NCBI RefSeq assembly: GCF_026250525.1
Contig: NZ_CP111043.1
Coordinates: 4,725,001 to 4,789,000, forward strand
From: Chondrinema litorale
Lineage (GTDB): Bacteria; Bacteroidota; Bacteroidia; Cytophagales; Flammeovirgaceae
Reading direction: 5' to 3'
Length of the DNA: 64,000 nucleotides
This document shows positions 46,316 to 55,247 of this stretch, one piece after another. The notes beneath the pieces are model-generated. The model had not been told where the DNA came from and searched no databases. It saw only the letters and a program-made list of their open reading frames with translations. Each line of letters opens with the position of its first letter. Positions within the stretch are counted from its first letter, which is position 1. Made by a program: the position numbers and the translations under genes.

Positions 46316-46759
46316 ATGACAATACATATCATTAACGGACCCAACTTAAACCTACTGGGAAAAAGAGAACCACATATCTACGGAAGCCAAACTTTTGAAG
46401 ATTACTTTAAACTTATGGTGCAAAAGTTCAGTGATGTGGATTTGCAATATTTCCAGTCCAACTCTGAGGGTGGATTGTTAGATTACATCCATCAGATAGG
46501 TTTTTCGAGTACGGGTATTGTCTTGAATGCGGGAGCTTATACACATACTTCCGTTGCTTTGGCAGATGCCATTGCCGGTATTACTTCTCCAGTAATTGAG
46601 GTACATATTTCTAATGTGCATAAAAGAGAGGCTTTTCGTCACCACAGCTACATAAGCCCACAAGCTGCCGGAATTATTATCGGAATGGGTCTAAATGGCT
46701 ACGACCTCGCCGTTCAGCATATTATTGATCAAAACAAACGACCAGAGAAAATGGTTTGA
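46316..46759 (+). CDS. aroQ: 3-dehydroquinate dehydratase, type II
   Basis: 147 residues, the normal size of type II enzymes. Motifs seen are NGPNLNLLGKREPHIYG at the N-terminus, the catalytic-loop arginine and tyrosine in KREPHIYG, NAGAYTHTSVALADAI, and EVHISNVHKREAFRHHSYIS with the catalytic His. It removes water from 3-dehydroquinate in the shikimate pathway to aromatic amino acids. It is in the same direction as the FAD enzyme and the lipoprotein gene, with small gaps, so the run of genes to 47774 may be one transcript. No other shikimate gene is nearby. Confidence 0.96.
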   Translation: MTIHIINGPNLNLLGKREPHIYGSQTFEDYFKLMVQKFSDVDLQYFQSNSEGGLLDYIHQIGFSSTGIVLNAGAYTHTSVALADAIAGITSPVIEVHISNVHKREAFRHHSYISPQAAGIIIGMGLNGYDLAVQHIIDQNKRPEKMV

Positions 46760-46778
46760 TTAAGGTTAGATTTTAAAA

Positions 46779-47237
46779 ATGAAGATTATCACATATAAAA
46801 TCTCATTATTATCATTAATTTTCTTTCTATTTTTTAGATGTCAAAGCAGAGAAAATTTTAATGAAATTAATCTGATTGATCAAACTTTACCTATCGTACT
46901 TGATTCAATTTTTATTTCTAAACCAGAAGGGAAGTTAATAATAGCAGATTCAACCTATAGCTCATTTTTAGATAAAAATCATTCAGAATTATATATAGAT
47001 TTTAAGCAACTTAATAAGCTGCATAATAGCTATGATTTAGAAAATTGGGATAGTTGGGACAAACAAAACAGACCAACTGATAACTATATAGGAATATTAG
47101 TTTTCTCAAGAATCACTTTTTCTGATTCTTCTGGTACATATTCATTTCTTTTGAATAAAGCGGGTGATTCAGGAGTTGAAGGAACGGTTTGGCTCAAAAA
47201 AACTAGTGGTAACTATTATCTTCTTGTACTCAATTAA
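46779..47237 (+). CDS. Putative lipoprotein, 152 aa, unknown
   Basis: A signal peptide ends in FFRC (cysteine 21), a lipobox-like site with an unusual arginine at -1. The mature part is a beta-rich domain (for example TDNYIGILVFSRITFSDSSGTYSFLL and GTVWLKKTSGNYYLLVLN at the C-terminus). No family recognised. The gap to aroQ is 19 bp and to the HD gene 3 bp, indicating co-transcription. Base composition is like the AT-rich neighbours, with no sign of transfer. Confidence 0.65.
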   Translation: MKIITYKISLLSLIFFLFFRCQSRENFNEINLIDQTLPIVLDSIFISKPEGKLIIADSTYSSFLDKNHSELYIDFKQLNKLHNSYDLENWDSWDKQNRPTDNYIGILVFSRITFSDSSGTYSFLLNKAGDSGVEGTVWLKKTSGNYYLLVLN

Positions 47238-47240
47238 AAA

Positions 47241-47774
47241 ATGAACCAAATCGATTTTCCAAATAAAATTGTAGAATTACTTGAGAAGTTAAACTCGCCT
47301 GAACGACTCAGCAGACATCTACAAATTGTCTATTCAACAGCTTATGAATTGCTCTCTCAAATAAAGAAAGAGTGGTCAGTTATCGAATTGGATGAAGAGT
47401 TAATTCTGTTCGGAGCAGGAACTCATGATATTGGCAAGACAAAAATTAAAAGCGAAATATTTAATAGCGGAAAAGAGCATGAAACTGTTGGTAAACGAAT
47501 TCTAGAGGAACTTGGACTTGCTGAAACAGAATCAAGATTTGCCCTAACACATGGAAATTGGAAAGAAAGTGACTTACTACTTGAAGACTTACTAGTAAGT
47601 TTAGCTGATAAAATATGGAAAGGGAAAAGAGTTGAAGAGTTAGAAGAGAGAGTTGGACATGCAATTGCGAACAAATTAAAAGTTGACTATTGGGATGTTT
47701 ATGTAAAGCTAGATAAGATTTTAGAGGAAATTTCTATTGGGGCAGACGAACGACTAATATGGCAAAATCAGTAA
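47241..47774 (+). CDS. HD-domain phosphohydrolase-like protein, 177 aa
   Basis: The HD motif appears as GTHDIGKTKI near residue 58, with the first metal-binding histidine likely in the LSRHLQIVY stretch, the later HE in GKEHETVG and a final Asp in SLADKIWKG. These form the usual H...HD...D pattern of HD hydrolases, although the short length and lack of other domains fit small nucleotidase-like members. The substrate is unknown. It follows the lipoprotein gene by three bases, so it is probably the last gene of that run; the terminator for the opposite gene lies just downstream. Confidence 0.82.
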   Translation: MNQIDFPNKIVELLEKLNSPERLSRHLQIVYSTAYELLSQIKKEWSVIELDEELILFGAGTHDIGKTKIKSEIFNSGKEHETVGKRILEELGLAETESRFALTHGNWKESDLLLEDLLVSLADKIWKGKRVEELEERVGHAIANKLKVDYWDVYVKLDKILEEISIGADERLIWQNQ

Positions 47775-47781
47775 AGAAATC

Positions 47782-47815
47782 AAAAAAGGAAAGCCAACAA
47801 AAGTCAACTTTCCTT
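47782..47815 (-). terminator. Terminator after ctpA, between convergent genes
   Basis: Arms AAGGAAAG (47786-47793) and CTTTCCTT (47808-47815) with a 14-base loop, followed on the minus strand by a T-run. It also ends transcription from the HD gene to some extent. Confidence 0.65.
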
Positions 47816-47839
47816 CTCAATATGAATTTATTTTTGAAA

Positions 47840-49477
47840 TTAATTCTCTAATTCTGCGGCTTTGTCTAACAATTCCACCGCATTTTGGAATATATCATCT
47901 TCTGAATTGTAAATAGGATAAAATCCTTCTTCGCGCCACATTCTACGGGCAATCCAAGATTTAATACCTCTCTCTATTTGTGTTTTAGATTTTAAAAACT
48001 GCTCTTCATTGTATTTAACACCTCCGGCTGTTGCAAATCTTTTAAAATCATTCAAGATCGGTTGGTTAATGTACATCTCCTTTTTAAAATTTTCTAGTCC
48101 CATTTTTTCTAACTCAGCTTTGTGATCACTCACATAATCGTAAGCATATTCCACAATTAAATTGTTCGCGAAAATTTCAGAAAGATATTTGGTGTAATAG
48201 GTAGTATCTAACGGCACAAAATAATCTGGCATAATTCCACCACCACCATACACTGCTCTACCAGAAGCAGTTTCGTATTTCATACTCTTATCGAAATGGA
48301 TGCTATCTGCCGAAAAGAATTCGCCTTTCTCGTATCTATGTGTAATGTCTACATCATAATCTACACCATCGTCATAAGGTTTTTGTATCGATCTGCCACT
48401 TGGTGTATAATATCTAGAGATGGTTAACCGCAACTCTGACTTATCTTCTAGCTCAATCGGTCTTTGTACCAAACCTTTACCAAAAGACCTTCTACCCACA
48501 ATTAATCCGCGATCATTGTCTTGTATCGCACCAGATAGAATCTCCGAAGCAGAAGCACTGTTCTCATCGATTAAAACGATAAGTGGGCCATTTTCAAACT
48601 GTCCTTTCGAGGTTGCATATAATTTCTCATCGTACTGGTCTACCTTACCATCTGTATAAACTACCAATTTGCCATCTTTAAGAAACTCATCGGCAATTTT
48701 AGTAGCAATGTGCATATAACCACCACCATTACCTCTTAGGTCTACAATAAGCCTTTTCATGCCTTTGTTCAACAACTTAGAAAGACTCGACTCAAACTCA
48801 TCATAAGTTTTAGCACCAAAGGTATTTATTTTTATGTAGCCTGTTTTATCGTCTATCATGTAGCTCACCTCGATAGAGTATTCTGGTATTTCATCTCTTT
48901 TTACAGTGAAATACTTAAGCTCATCTTCATTCCTTCTTTTTACACCAATATTTACCTTAGTACCTTTTTTACCTCTTAAAAGATCGATCACTCTTCTCCT
49001 ACTAATATTAATTCCAGCGATCATATTGGTATCTACTTTTACAATCTTATCACCTGCACGAATACCCACTTGCTCAGATGGTCCACCAGCTACTGTAGAT
49101 ACTACATAAACAGTATCTTTAAAGACATTAAACTCTATGCCTACACCTTCGAAGTTTCCTTGCAAATGAGAATTTGAATACTCGAAGTCTTCTGCTGGAA
49201 TATATGTAGTGTGTGGGTCTAATTTTTCGAGCATTTGCTGAATAGCAAATTCAGTGAGTTCATCAGTATTTACGGTATCAACATAATACCTTTCTATATA
49301 ACTAATGATGTCTCTGAATTTCTTGGCATTTTTAGAAATACCTCTGGTATTGTTTATCCCAGGTCCTCCATTTTGAAATACATTCGCTCCAATAAATATT
49401 CCAGCAACTATAGCGAGCGACAACAATAATGGAAGCTTTATTTGAAAATTAGAATTCTTAATATTGTTTTCTGACAT
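47840..49477 (-). CDS. ctpA: Carboxy-terminal processing protease (S41 family)
   Basis: 545 residues with an N-terminal signal anchor (about 15-36), a PDZ domain (about 105-185, starting FEGVGIEFNV, GIRAGDKIVKV) and the S41 peptidase core. The catalytic Ser lies in ENSASASEILSGAI and the Lys in GRRSFGKGLVQ, with the expected spacing. The DLRGNGGGYMHIA motif is also present. The C-terminal extension with NQPILNDFKRFA is typical of Bacteroidota members. The enzyme cleaves exported proteins at C-terminal sites, acting in envelope protein turnover. Its start ATG at 49477 is confirmed by the signal anchor. Confidence 0.94.
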   Translation of the reverse strand: MSENNIKNSNFQIKLPLLLSLAIVAGIFIGANVFQNGGPGINNTRGISKNAKKFRDIISYIERYYVDTVNTDELTEFAIQQMLEKLDPHTTYIPAEDFEYSNSHLQGNFEGVGIEFNVFKDTVYVVSTVAGGPSEQVGIRAGDKIVKVDTNMIAGINISRRRVIDLLRGKKGTKVNIGVKRRNEDELKYFTVKRDEIPEYSIEVSYMIDDKTGYIKINTFGAKTYDEFESSLSKLLNKGMKRLIVDLRGNGGGYMHIATKIADEFLKDGKLVVYTDGKVDQYDEKLYATSKGQFENGPLIVLIDENSASASEILSGAIQDNDRGLIVGRRSFGKGLVQRPIELEDKSELRLTISRYYTPSGRSIQKPYDDGVDYDVDITHRYEKGEFFSADSIHFDKSMKYETASGRAVYGGGGIMPDYFVPLDTTYYTKYLSEIFANNLIVEYAYDYVSDHKAELEKMGLENFKKEMYINQPILNDFKRFATAGGVKYNEEQFLKSKTQIERGIKSWIARRMWREEGFYPIYNSEDDIFQNAVELLDKAAELEN

Positions 49478-49558
49478 ATACTACGTTTTTGCAAGGTTTT
49501 TACTCCCTGTTAACAGATTGTTAAACCCTAAATGGGTGGTAAAGTTTAAAAACAGGCT

Positions 49559-49870
49559 TTATTCTTTAACAACTTTATCGTTTTTCAAAAATACGAAGCC
49601 TTGTTCGTCTTTTCTTTCTTCGAAGTCTACATGCATATCTAATAAATACATGATATGCCTTTTGTCTATAAGAACTTCAACTTCTTCAAATATAAATTTT
49701 TTATCGTGTTCTGTAGGTGTATCAAAACCAAGAAAAAATCCGGCTGCACCACAACCGCCACCTTTCATGCCGATTCTGAGGAAATATCCCTCAGGAATCT
49801 TTTTTTGAGAAATAATTCCTTCTATTTCTGCCAGTGCCCTTTCTGTAATTTTTATAGGATTTATTTCCAT
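49559..49870 (-). CDS. A-type Fe-S assembly-like protein (HesB/IscA) lacking C-terminal cysteines
   Basis: 103 residues with the HesB/IscA fold: IKITERALAEIEGII, YFLRIGMKGGGCGAAGFFLGFD, VEVLIDKRHIMYL, and VDFEERKDEQGFVFLKND. The first conserved cysteine (GGGCG) is there, but the C-terminal CGCG-type pair that normally completes the cluster ligand set is absent; the chain ends ...FLKNDKVVKE. The rest of the domain is normal, so the protein may be a degenerate or specialised A-type carrier. The gene is a separate unit, 81 bp upstream of ctpA on the same strand. Confidence 0.75.
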   Translation of the reverse strand: MEINPIKITERALAEIEGIISQKKIPEGYFLRIGMKGGGCGAAGFFLGFDTPTEHDKKFIFEEVEVLIDKRHIMYLLDMHVDFEERKDEQGFVFLKNDKVVKE

Positions 49871-50105
49871 TTTTATTTGATTTTCTTTGCAAAAAAATTT
49901 ATTAAAACCTTATTGCGAATTAGTTTGCAAACCGAGGCATTGCTAATGCAATTTTAAATAAATAAAACCTCTGTTAAAAATTCCTATTTACTACGATTTA
50001 TTTATTCTAATAATTCATATTTGCAGCCTAAAAAAATTTTTCATCAAAGATCATTTTATGAGATTTCGTTTCACGGATTATTTTAAATAGCGTAACAAAG
50101 ATTAA

Positions 50106-51491
50106 ATGAAAAAGTATCAGTCACTAATTGAACAAACATTCGAATTCCCAACCAATGAATTCAATGTGAACCATAACAATTTGTTTTTTCACGACATTGA
50201 CCTCGTGAAAATTATTGAGGAGTACGGAACACCACTTAAAATTACCTATCTCCCAAAAATTACCCAAAACATTCAGTTTGCTCGGGAAATTTTTAAAAAA
50301 GCTTTTCAAAAATATAATTACAACGCCAAGTATACTTATTGTTACTGTACAAAGTCTTCTCATTTCAAGTTTGTAGTGGAAGAAGCATTAAAAAATAATG
50401 CGCAATTAGAAACTTCTTCTACCTATGATATTGAGATAATTAAAAAACTTTATAGTGCAGGTAAAATTGATAAGAACATACTGATAATTTGTAATGGATT
50501 TAAGCTAGAAAGGTATGTTTACCAGATTGCTAACCTTATTAATTCTGGTTTCGAAAACTGTATTCCAATTCTCGATAACAGAAATGAGATAGAATACTAT
50601 ACAAAGAACATAGATAAACCTTTTAAAGTAGGTATAAGAGTAGCTGCTGATGAAGAGCCAAACTTTGATTTCTATACTTCTAGGTTAGGTATTAGATACA
50701 AAGATGTTGTTCCGCTTTGTGAGGAAAAAATTGCTAACAACCCAAAATTATCACTAAAAACTATTCACTTTTTTATAAACTCTGGAATTAGAGACTCTGC
50801 TTATTACTGGTCTGAGCTGAGTAAATTCGTTTATAAATACTGTGAATTAAAAAAGATTTGCCCTGAGCTTGATTCGATTGATATCGGTGGAGGTTTCCCT
50901 ATTAAAACTTCGCTAGATTTCGAGTACGATTACGAATACATGGCAGAGCAAATTATTGAGAACATTCAGGTAATGTGCGAACAGAATGACGTGCCTGTGC
51001 CTAATATTATTACTGAGTTTGGAAACTATACTGTTGGAGAAAGTGGTGCAACTATTTATAAAGTTGCTGGCACAAAACTCCAAAACGATGTAGAGCTTTG
51101 GTATATGCTTAATGGATCTTTTATTACACATATACCAGATACATGGGCAAAAAACCAGAAATTTATCGCTTTGGCTATAAACAACTGGCAAAACGATTTC
51201 CAACAAGTACATTTGGGCGGCATTACCTGCGATAGCGATGATTACTACAACTCAGAAGCTAACAACCTAAATATTTTTATGCCTGTAAGCAATGGAGGCC
51301 CTCAGTATGTAGGTTTTTTCCATACAGGTGCTTACCAAGAATCTATTGGTGGATATGGAGGTTTGCAACACTGTCTTATTCCGGGAACCAAACATCTAGT
51401 AATTGACAAAGATGAAAATGGAGAACTGAAGACTACAGTTTTTAGAGAAGAGCAAAAAGCAGAAGACATGCTCAAAATCTTAGGTTACTAA
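50106..51491 (+). CDS. speA: Arginine decarboxylase-like PLP enzyme (alanine racemase fold)
   Basis: 461 residues of the type IV PLP decarboxylase fold. The PLP lysine is likely in TYCYCTKSSHF near residue 78, the phosphate-binding glycine motif is IGGGFP (about 259-264), and the substrate-side CDSDDYY and HTGAYQE motifs lie near residues 378 and 398. This length is smaller than classical SpeA (about 630) and fits the shorter Bacteroidota arginine decarboxylase form. It would make agmatine from arginine for polyamine synthesis. Diaminopimelate or ornithine decarboxylase activity cannot be ruled out by eye. It is divergent from the Fe-S protein gene and followed by a terminator. Confidence 0.8.
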   Translation: MKKYQSLIEQTFEFPTNEFNVNHNNLFFHDIDLVKIIEEYGTPLKITYLPKITQNIQFAREIFKKAFQKYNYNAKYTYCYCTKSSHFKFVVEEALKNNAQLETSSTYDIEIIKKLYSAGKIDKNILIICNGFKLERYVYQIANLINSGFENCIPILDNRNEIEYYTKNIDKPFKVGIRVAADEEPNFDFYTSRLGIRYKDVVPLCEEKIANNPKLSLKTIHFFINSGIRDSAYYWSELSKFVYKYCELKKICPELDSIDIGGGFPIKTSLDFEYDYEYMAEQIIENIQVMCEQNDVPVPNIITEFGNYTVGESGATIYKVAGTKLQNDVELWYMLNGSFITHIPDTWAKNQKFIALAINNWQNDFQQVHLGGITCDSDDYYNSEANNLNIFMPVSNGGPQYVGFFHTGAYQESIGGYGGLQHCLIPGTKHLVIDKDENGELKTTVFREEQKAEDMLKILGY

Positions 51492-51520
51492 GACTTGAAT
51501 ATTTTTTTCTGTATTTCATA

Positions 51521-51560
51521 AAAAAAGCCTTTCACTGAAAAAGTGAAAGGCTTTTATTTT
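51521..51560. terminator. Bidirectional terminator after the decarboxylase gene
   Basis: Arms AAAAGCCTTTCACT and AGTGAAAGGCTTTT around GAAAA, with A- and T-runs on both sides, between convergent genes. Confidence 0.9.
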
Positions 51561-51574
51561 TAGTTGAAAACTAA

Positions 51575-54385
51575 TTAGTTCTTGATATAAATTTTTACAA
51601 GGTTTTTAAATTCTTTTTCACTTTTGATGTTTCTTAAGTAACTCTTTTGGTCGTCTTTAATCTGATCTCCTGTGATTTTACGAGACTCAAAAGCTTTTTT
51701 GAACCAAACTAATGCCTCAGAGATATTCATATTTTGAGAATACACACAAGCTTTTCCGTAAAATGCATCTGGGTTATCATTATCTAATTGCAAAGCCTGA
51801 GAGAAGTATCCATCAGCATCTTGATTAAGCCCTAAATCTAAATGAAGCATTCCCATTGTTACATAATACTCAGCATCTGTAACTGTTGGTTCTATTCTAG
51901 CAGCATCAAGTAAATCTCTAATAGCATCGTTAAAATCTTCATTTGCTCTGTTACTTTCTGCTCTTTCTACATAAGCCTCTGCAAAATTCGGATCTAAAGA
52001 AATCGCATCAGTATAGTAATTTACAGCTTTCTTATGATCTCCTTGTAACTGATAAGCATTGCCAATCTCAAAGTTTGCCATTTTTGCCTCGTAACCTAGA
52101 GAAACAGCTTCATCAAAATCTTTTATAGCACTTTTAAAGTCTTGAGTAGCCGCATATGCCATTCCTCTTTTAAAATATGCCTCAGCAAATATTTTGTTTT
52201 CTTTAATGGCTTCATCAAATAATTTGATTGCTTCTTTATAGCTATCGTTCTTATAAAGCGCATAGCCCAATCGATTCATTATTTCTGGGTCAGAAGAGTT
52301 TTGCTTATAAGCTCTGTTGTAAGCCAACACCGCATTTGAATATTCACCTAAGCCCATGTAAGCATCACCCATACCAAGAAGAGCTTCAACTTTGCCGGGT
52401 AAAATTTCGTTAGTTTTCTCAAAATCAAATACAGCTCCTTTAAAGTCTTCAATGAGCAATTTCATTGTACCTCTTTCAAAATATGCTTCACCGTACTTTA
52501 TATCATTTTGAATGGCATTGCTATACATTTTAATAGCTTCTTCTCTATTATATTCTAATGCATAAAGTTGCCCCATCTCGTACCAACCTTCTGAGAAATA
52601 TGGATCTATTACCAGCGCTTTGTCAAAGTAAAGTTTAGCTTGCTCATAGTTTTGACTTGTAAAAGCATTTTTACCAAGATTGTAAAAATCAAGAGTAATT
52701 TCTTTGATTGAGTTTAAGTACTGATCTTCTAGTCCAGCTCTTCTAGCTTTAGAAAAATCTTCACTAGCTTTCTCAATTCTGTCCATCTTCACATTAAGAA
52801 CTCCTCTTTGGTAATAAGCCACCGAATATTCTGGGTCAAGCTCAATTGCTTTGTTAAAATCTTTCATGGCATTTGTGTAATCATTTTTGCTCATGTATAC
52901 ACTACCTCTACTTGCTAGCAACTCTGCTCCTTCTTTATTTTTCACTAATGCTTCAGTTAAATCTGAAATAGCACCATCTGGGTTTTTCAGTTTCAACTTC
53001 ACCATAGCTCTTTCGTTATTATATTTCGGATCGGCACCTTCAATACCAAGAATTACAGTATAATCTTCAATTGCTTTATAGTAATAAGAGTCGTCGTTTT
53101 CTCTTTGCGCTTCAGAAACATAATACTCAGCTCTTGTTGCCAATGCATCAATATAGTTGATGTCTAATGCAATGGCTTCATCAAAATCTTTAAGTGCTTT
53201 TTTTCTATCATCTATTGCCAAATAGCATTTACCTCTACCCAAATAGTATTCTGGATTTTCTTTTTCTTTTCTAATTACTTTAGAATAATCTTTTATTGCT
53301 TCTTTGTAATCTCCAGCGAAGTATTTTGAATCTAGGTTGGCTTTAGATCTAATGGTATTATCTAACGATCTAATTTTTTCGTTTAGCCAAGTTTCATTTG
53401 GCTTTTGCTTTAACGCTAATAAGTAAAAGTTTTTTGCTCTTTCGTAAGCTCTGGCCTTTAAAGAATTATCACCATTAAAAATCGCTTCTTGATAAAGTTC
53501 TTCTCTGTTGAACTTTCCAGAAGTTATAATTCTATTTATTTCATTTACTCTCTTAGAGGCGTATATTTTAAAAGGGTCGATATCTCTTGCTTCGTTGTAA
53601 GCGTCTATCGCTGCTTGGTAGTCTTCTTTTTCGAAAGCGATATCACCTCTTTTAATCGCATCATTATAAGTAGCTTCTTTCTCTTTTAAGTATTCTTCTT
53701 GTAACCTTTTAGCTTCTTTCTGTACCTCTGTATTGTCGTAAGCTAAACTACTAATGTTGGTTGTAGTAGTAGACACGCCAGTATCTTCTGGTATCTCTTC
53801 AAACTCAAGCGGGTTATCTGGATTGTAGAAAGTAACACTGATTATATAAGTCTCCCATTGGCTACCATTTTTAATAGCTTTTATGTCGGCAACTCTTTCT
53901 ACTTTGTTGTAGGGAATTTCTACTGTGTTATGTTTACTTGTAAACTCTCTTTCAAAATAAACTCTGGCGAGAAAGAAATCTTTGTTGTAGATTTTTGAGA
54001 CTTTTACATTTGAAAATGTTACAGTAAAATCGGGACTTTTTGTATAAAACAAATCGAAGTCTTTCAAGTACTTTTCTACTGAGGCGTCAACCACGTTTTC
54101 TGGGCCAACATTATTAGGGTTAATATCATCTTCTACAGTTATTTCAGCATCTAAGAATATTCTATTGCCGTTTACATCATAACTGTTTTTAATAATTTCT
54201 TCTGTTTCAGTCAATGTCATGTCTTCATTGGAAATCACATTGAGTAGGTTCTGAAACTCATTAACCAGCAGTTCAGCTTTATAAGAAATTTCAGCCTTAT
54301 CTCTTATTTCCAGATCTTGGGCATTAACAAAACCAGAAAATGAAATAAAAGAAATAAAGGTAAATAGTGTTGCAGATCTTAACAT
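51575..54385 (-). CDS. Secreted TPR-repeat protein, 936 aa
   Basis: A signal peptide (about 1-22, ending VNAQ) and a beta-type N-terminal domain (about 25-215) are followed by at least twelve tetratricopeptide repeats in two blocks (about 225-430 and 440-920), for example YQAAIDAYNEARDIDPF, YTNAMKDFNKAIELDPEYSVAYYQRG and HKKAVNYYTDAISLDPNFAEAYVERA. The spacing of W/L/G/Y/A/F/A/P positions is canonical. It is predicted to be a periplasmic or outer-membrane-associated scaffold. No enzyme motif was seen. A terminator shared with the decarboxylase ends the gene; its 195-bp upstream gap suggests its own promoter. Confidence 0.88.
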   Translation of the reverse strand: MLRSATLFTFISFISFSGFVNAQDLEIRDKAEISYKAELLVNEFQNLLNVISNEDMTLTETEEIIKNSYDVNGNRIFLDAEITVEDDINPNNVGPENVVDASVEKYLKDFDLFYTKSPDFTVTFSNVKVSKIYNKDFFLARVYFEREFTSKHNTVEIPYNKVERVADIKAIKNGSQWETYIISVTFYNPDNPLEFEEIPEDTGVSTTTTNISSLAYDNTEVQKEAKRLQEEYLKEKEATYNDAIKRGDIAFEKEDYQAAIDAYNEARDIDPFKIYASKRVNEINRIITSGKFNREELYQEAIFNGDNSLKARAYERAKNFYLLALKQKPNETWLNEKIRSLDNTIRSKANLDSKYFAGDYKEAIKDYSKVIRKEKENPEYYLGRGKCYLAIDDRKKALKDFDEAIALDINYIDALATRAEYYVSEAQRENDDSYYYKAIEDYTVILGIEGADPKYNNERAMVKLKLKNPDGAISDLTEALVKNKEGAELLASRGSVYMSKNDYTNAMKDFNKAIELDPEYSVAYYQRGVLNVKMDRIEKASEDFSKARRAGLEDQYLNSIKEITLDFYNLGKNAFTSQNYEQAKLYFDKALVIDPYFSEGWYEMGQLYALEYNREEAIKMYSNAIQNDIKYGEAYFERGTMKLLIEDFKGAVFDFEKTNEILPGKVEALLGMGDAYMGLGEYSNAVLAYNRAYKQNSSDPEIMNRLGYALYKNDSYKEAIKLFDEAIKENKIFAEAYFKRGMAYAATQDFKSAIKDFDEAVSLGYEAKMANFEIGNAYQLQGDHKKAVNYYTDAISLDPNFAEAYVERAESNRANEDFNDAIRDLLDAARIEPTVTDAEYYVTMGMLHLDLGLNQDADGYFSQALQLDNDNPDAFYGKACVYSQNMNISEALVWFKKAFESRKITGDQIKDDQKSYLRNIKSEKEFKNLVKIYIKN

Positions 54386-54580
54386 AGTAAATTTATCTTT
54401 TGTGTTCAGCTAGGACTTAATAAAATACTGTGTGAAAAGTAATTACAAAATGCTGGTTGTAGGATTAGTTTTGGATTTATAAAGATAGTTTTTTTACTAA
54501 GCAAATAGAAAAAGAGTTCTTTTCTTTAACAAGTATTATGCTTTTTTTGAAATAAAACTTACATGTAATTTTCGTGCCAA

Positions 54581-55132
54581 TTAGTAGTAATTTATCAGTC
54601 TAAAGTAATCAAACATAGTCACTCTAAAAACATCTCTTTCAACATCGCTATCTAAGACAGGAAAAAGTACATCATTTTTCTCATAAAATAATTGGTATTC
54701 TTGCAATATGCTATTGTAAACTCTGGCAGCAAATTCAAAATGGCTATCTCTGTTACCTTGAATAAATTGAAAAGACCCCTGCTTATTTTGTTCATTCTTC
54801 CAGATAATAGTAAATGAAGTTGTGTCTTTAAAGAAATTGTTAGGTTCTAAATAGATAAATGCATCATCATTCCTCCAGTTAAAAATAATACAAAGATTTA
54901 ATAATGCATGAGAATCGTCTTCAATTCTATCTTGCAACCTAAATAATTCTAAGCCCGCTTCTTTTTTTTCTTCTAGATCGTAATAAGGCTGTCGCATGTT
55001 TTTAAAAAAAAGCTCGGTACTCTCTAGCGTATTGTAATCATGCTTTTCTGGGTCGACAAGTTTTTTGCGGTCTGGATCGCAACTCGCTAATAGTATTAAA
55101 AATATGAAAAGAGCAAAATGTAATCGCTTCAT
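54581..55132 (-). CDS. Putative lipoprotein, 183 aa, unknown
   Basis: A 17-residue signal sequence ending in LLASC (cysteine 18) marks a lipoprotein. The mature part is helical at first (TELFFKNMRQPYYDLEEKKEAGLELFRL) and then mixed, with a WRNDDAFIYLEPNNFF stretch. I do not recognise the family. It is flanked by genes on the same strand with 195 and 115 bp gaps, so it probably has its own transcript. Confidence 0.65.
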   Translation of the reverse strand: MKRLHFALFIFLILLASCDPDRKKLVDPEKHDYNTLESTELFFKNMRQPYYDLEEKKEAGLELFRLQDRIEDDSHALLNLCIIFNWRNDDAFIYLEPNNFFKDTTSFTIIWKNEQNKQGSFQFIQGNRDSHFEFAARVYNSILQEYQLFYEKNDVLFPVLDSDVERDVFRVTMFDYFRLINYY

Positions 55133-55183
55133 ATGGTTTCTTCTGTTTACAAATCAATCTCAATTCATCAGCAAATTTATAAA

Positions 55184-55223
55184 AACAAAAAAATCGCTGA
55201 TTCTTAAAATGACTCAGCGATTT
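55184..55223 (-). terminator. Terminator after the M48 peptidase gene
   Basis: Arms AAATCGCTGA (55191-55200) and TCAGCGATTT (55214-55223), a 13-base loop, then a T-run on the minus strand. Lies 24 bases past the stop codon. Confidence 0.85.
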
Positions 55224-55247
55224 GTTTAATATCTATGTTTTGTAATG

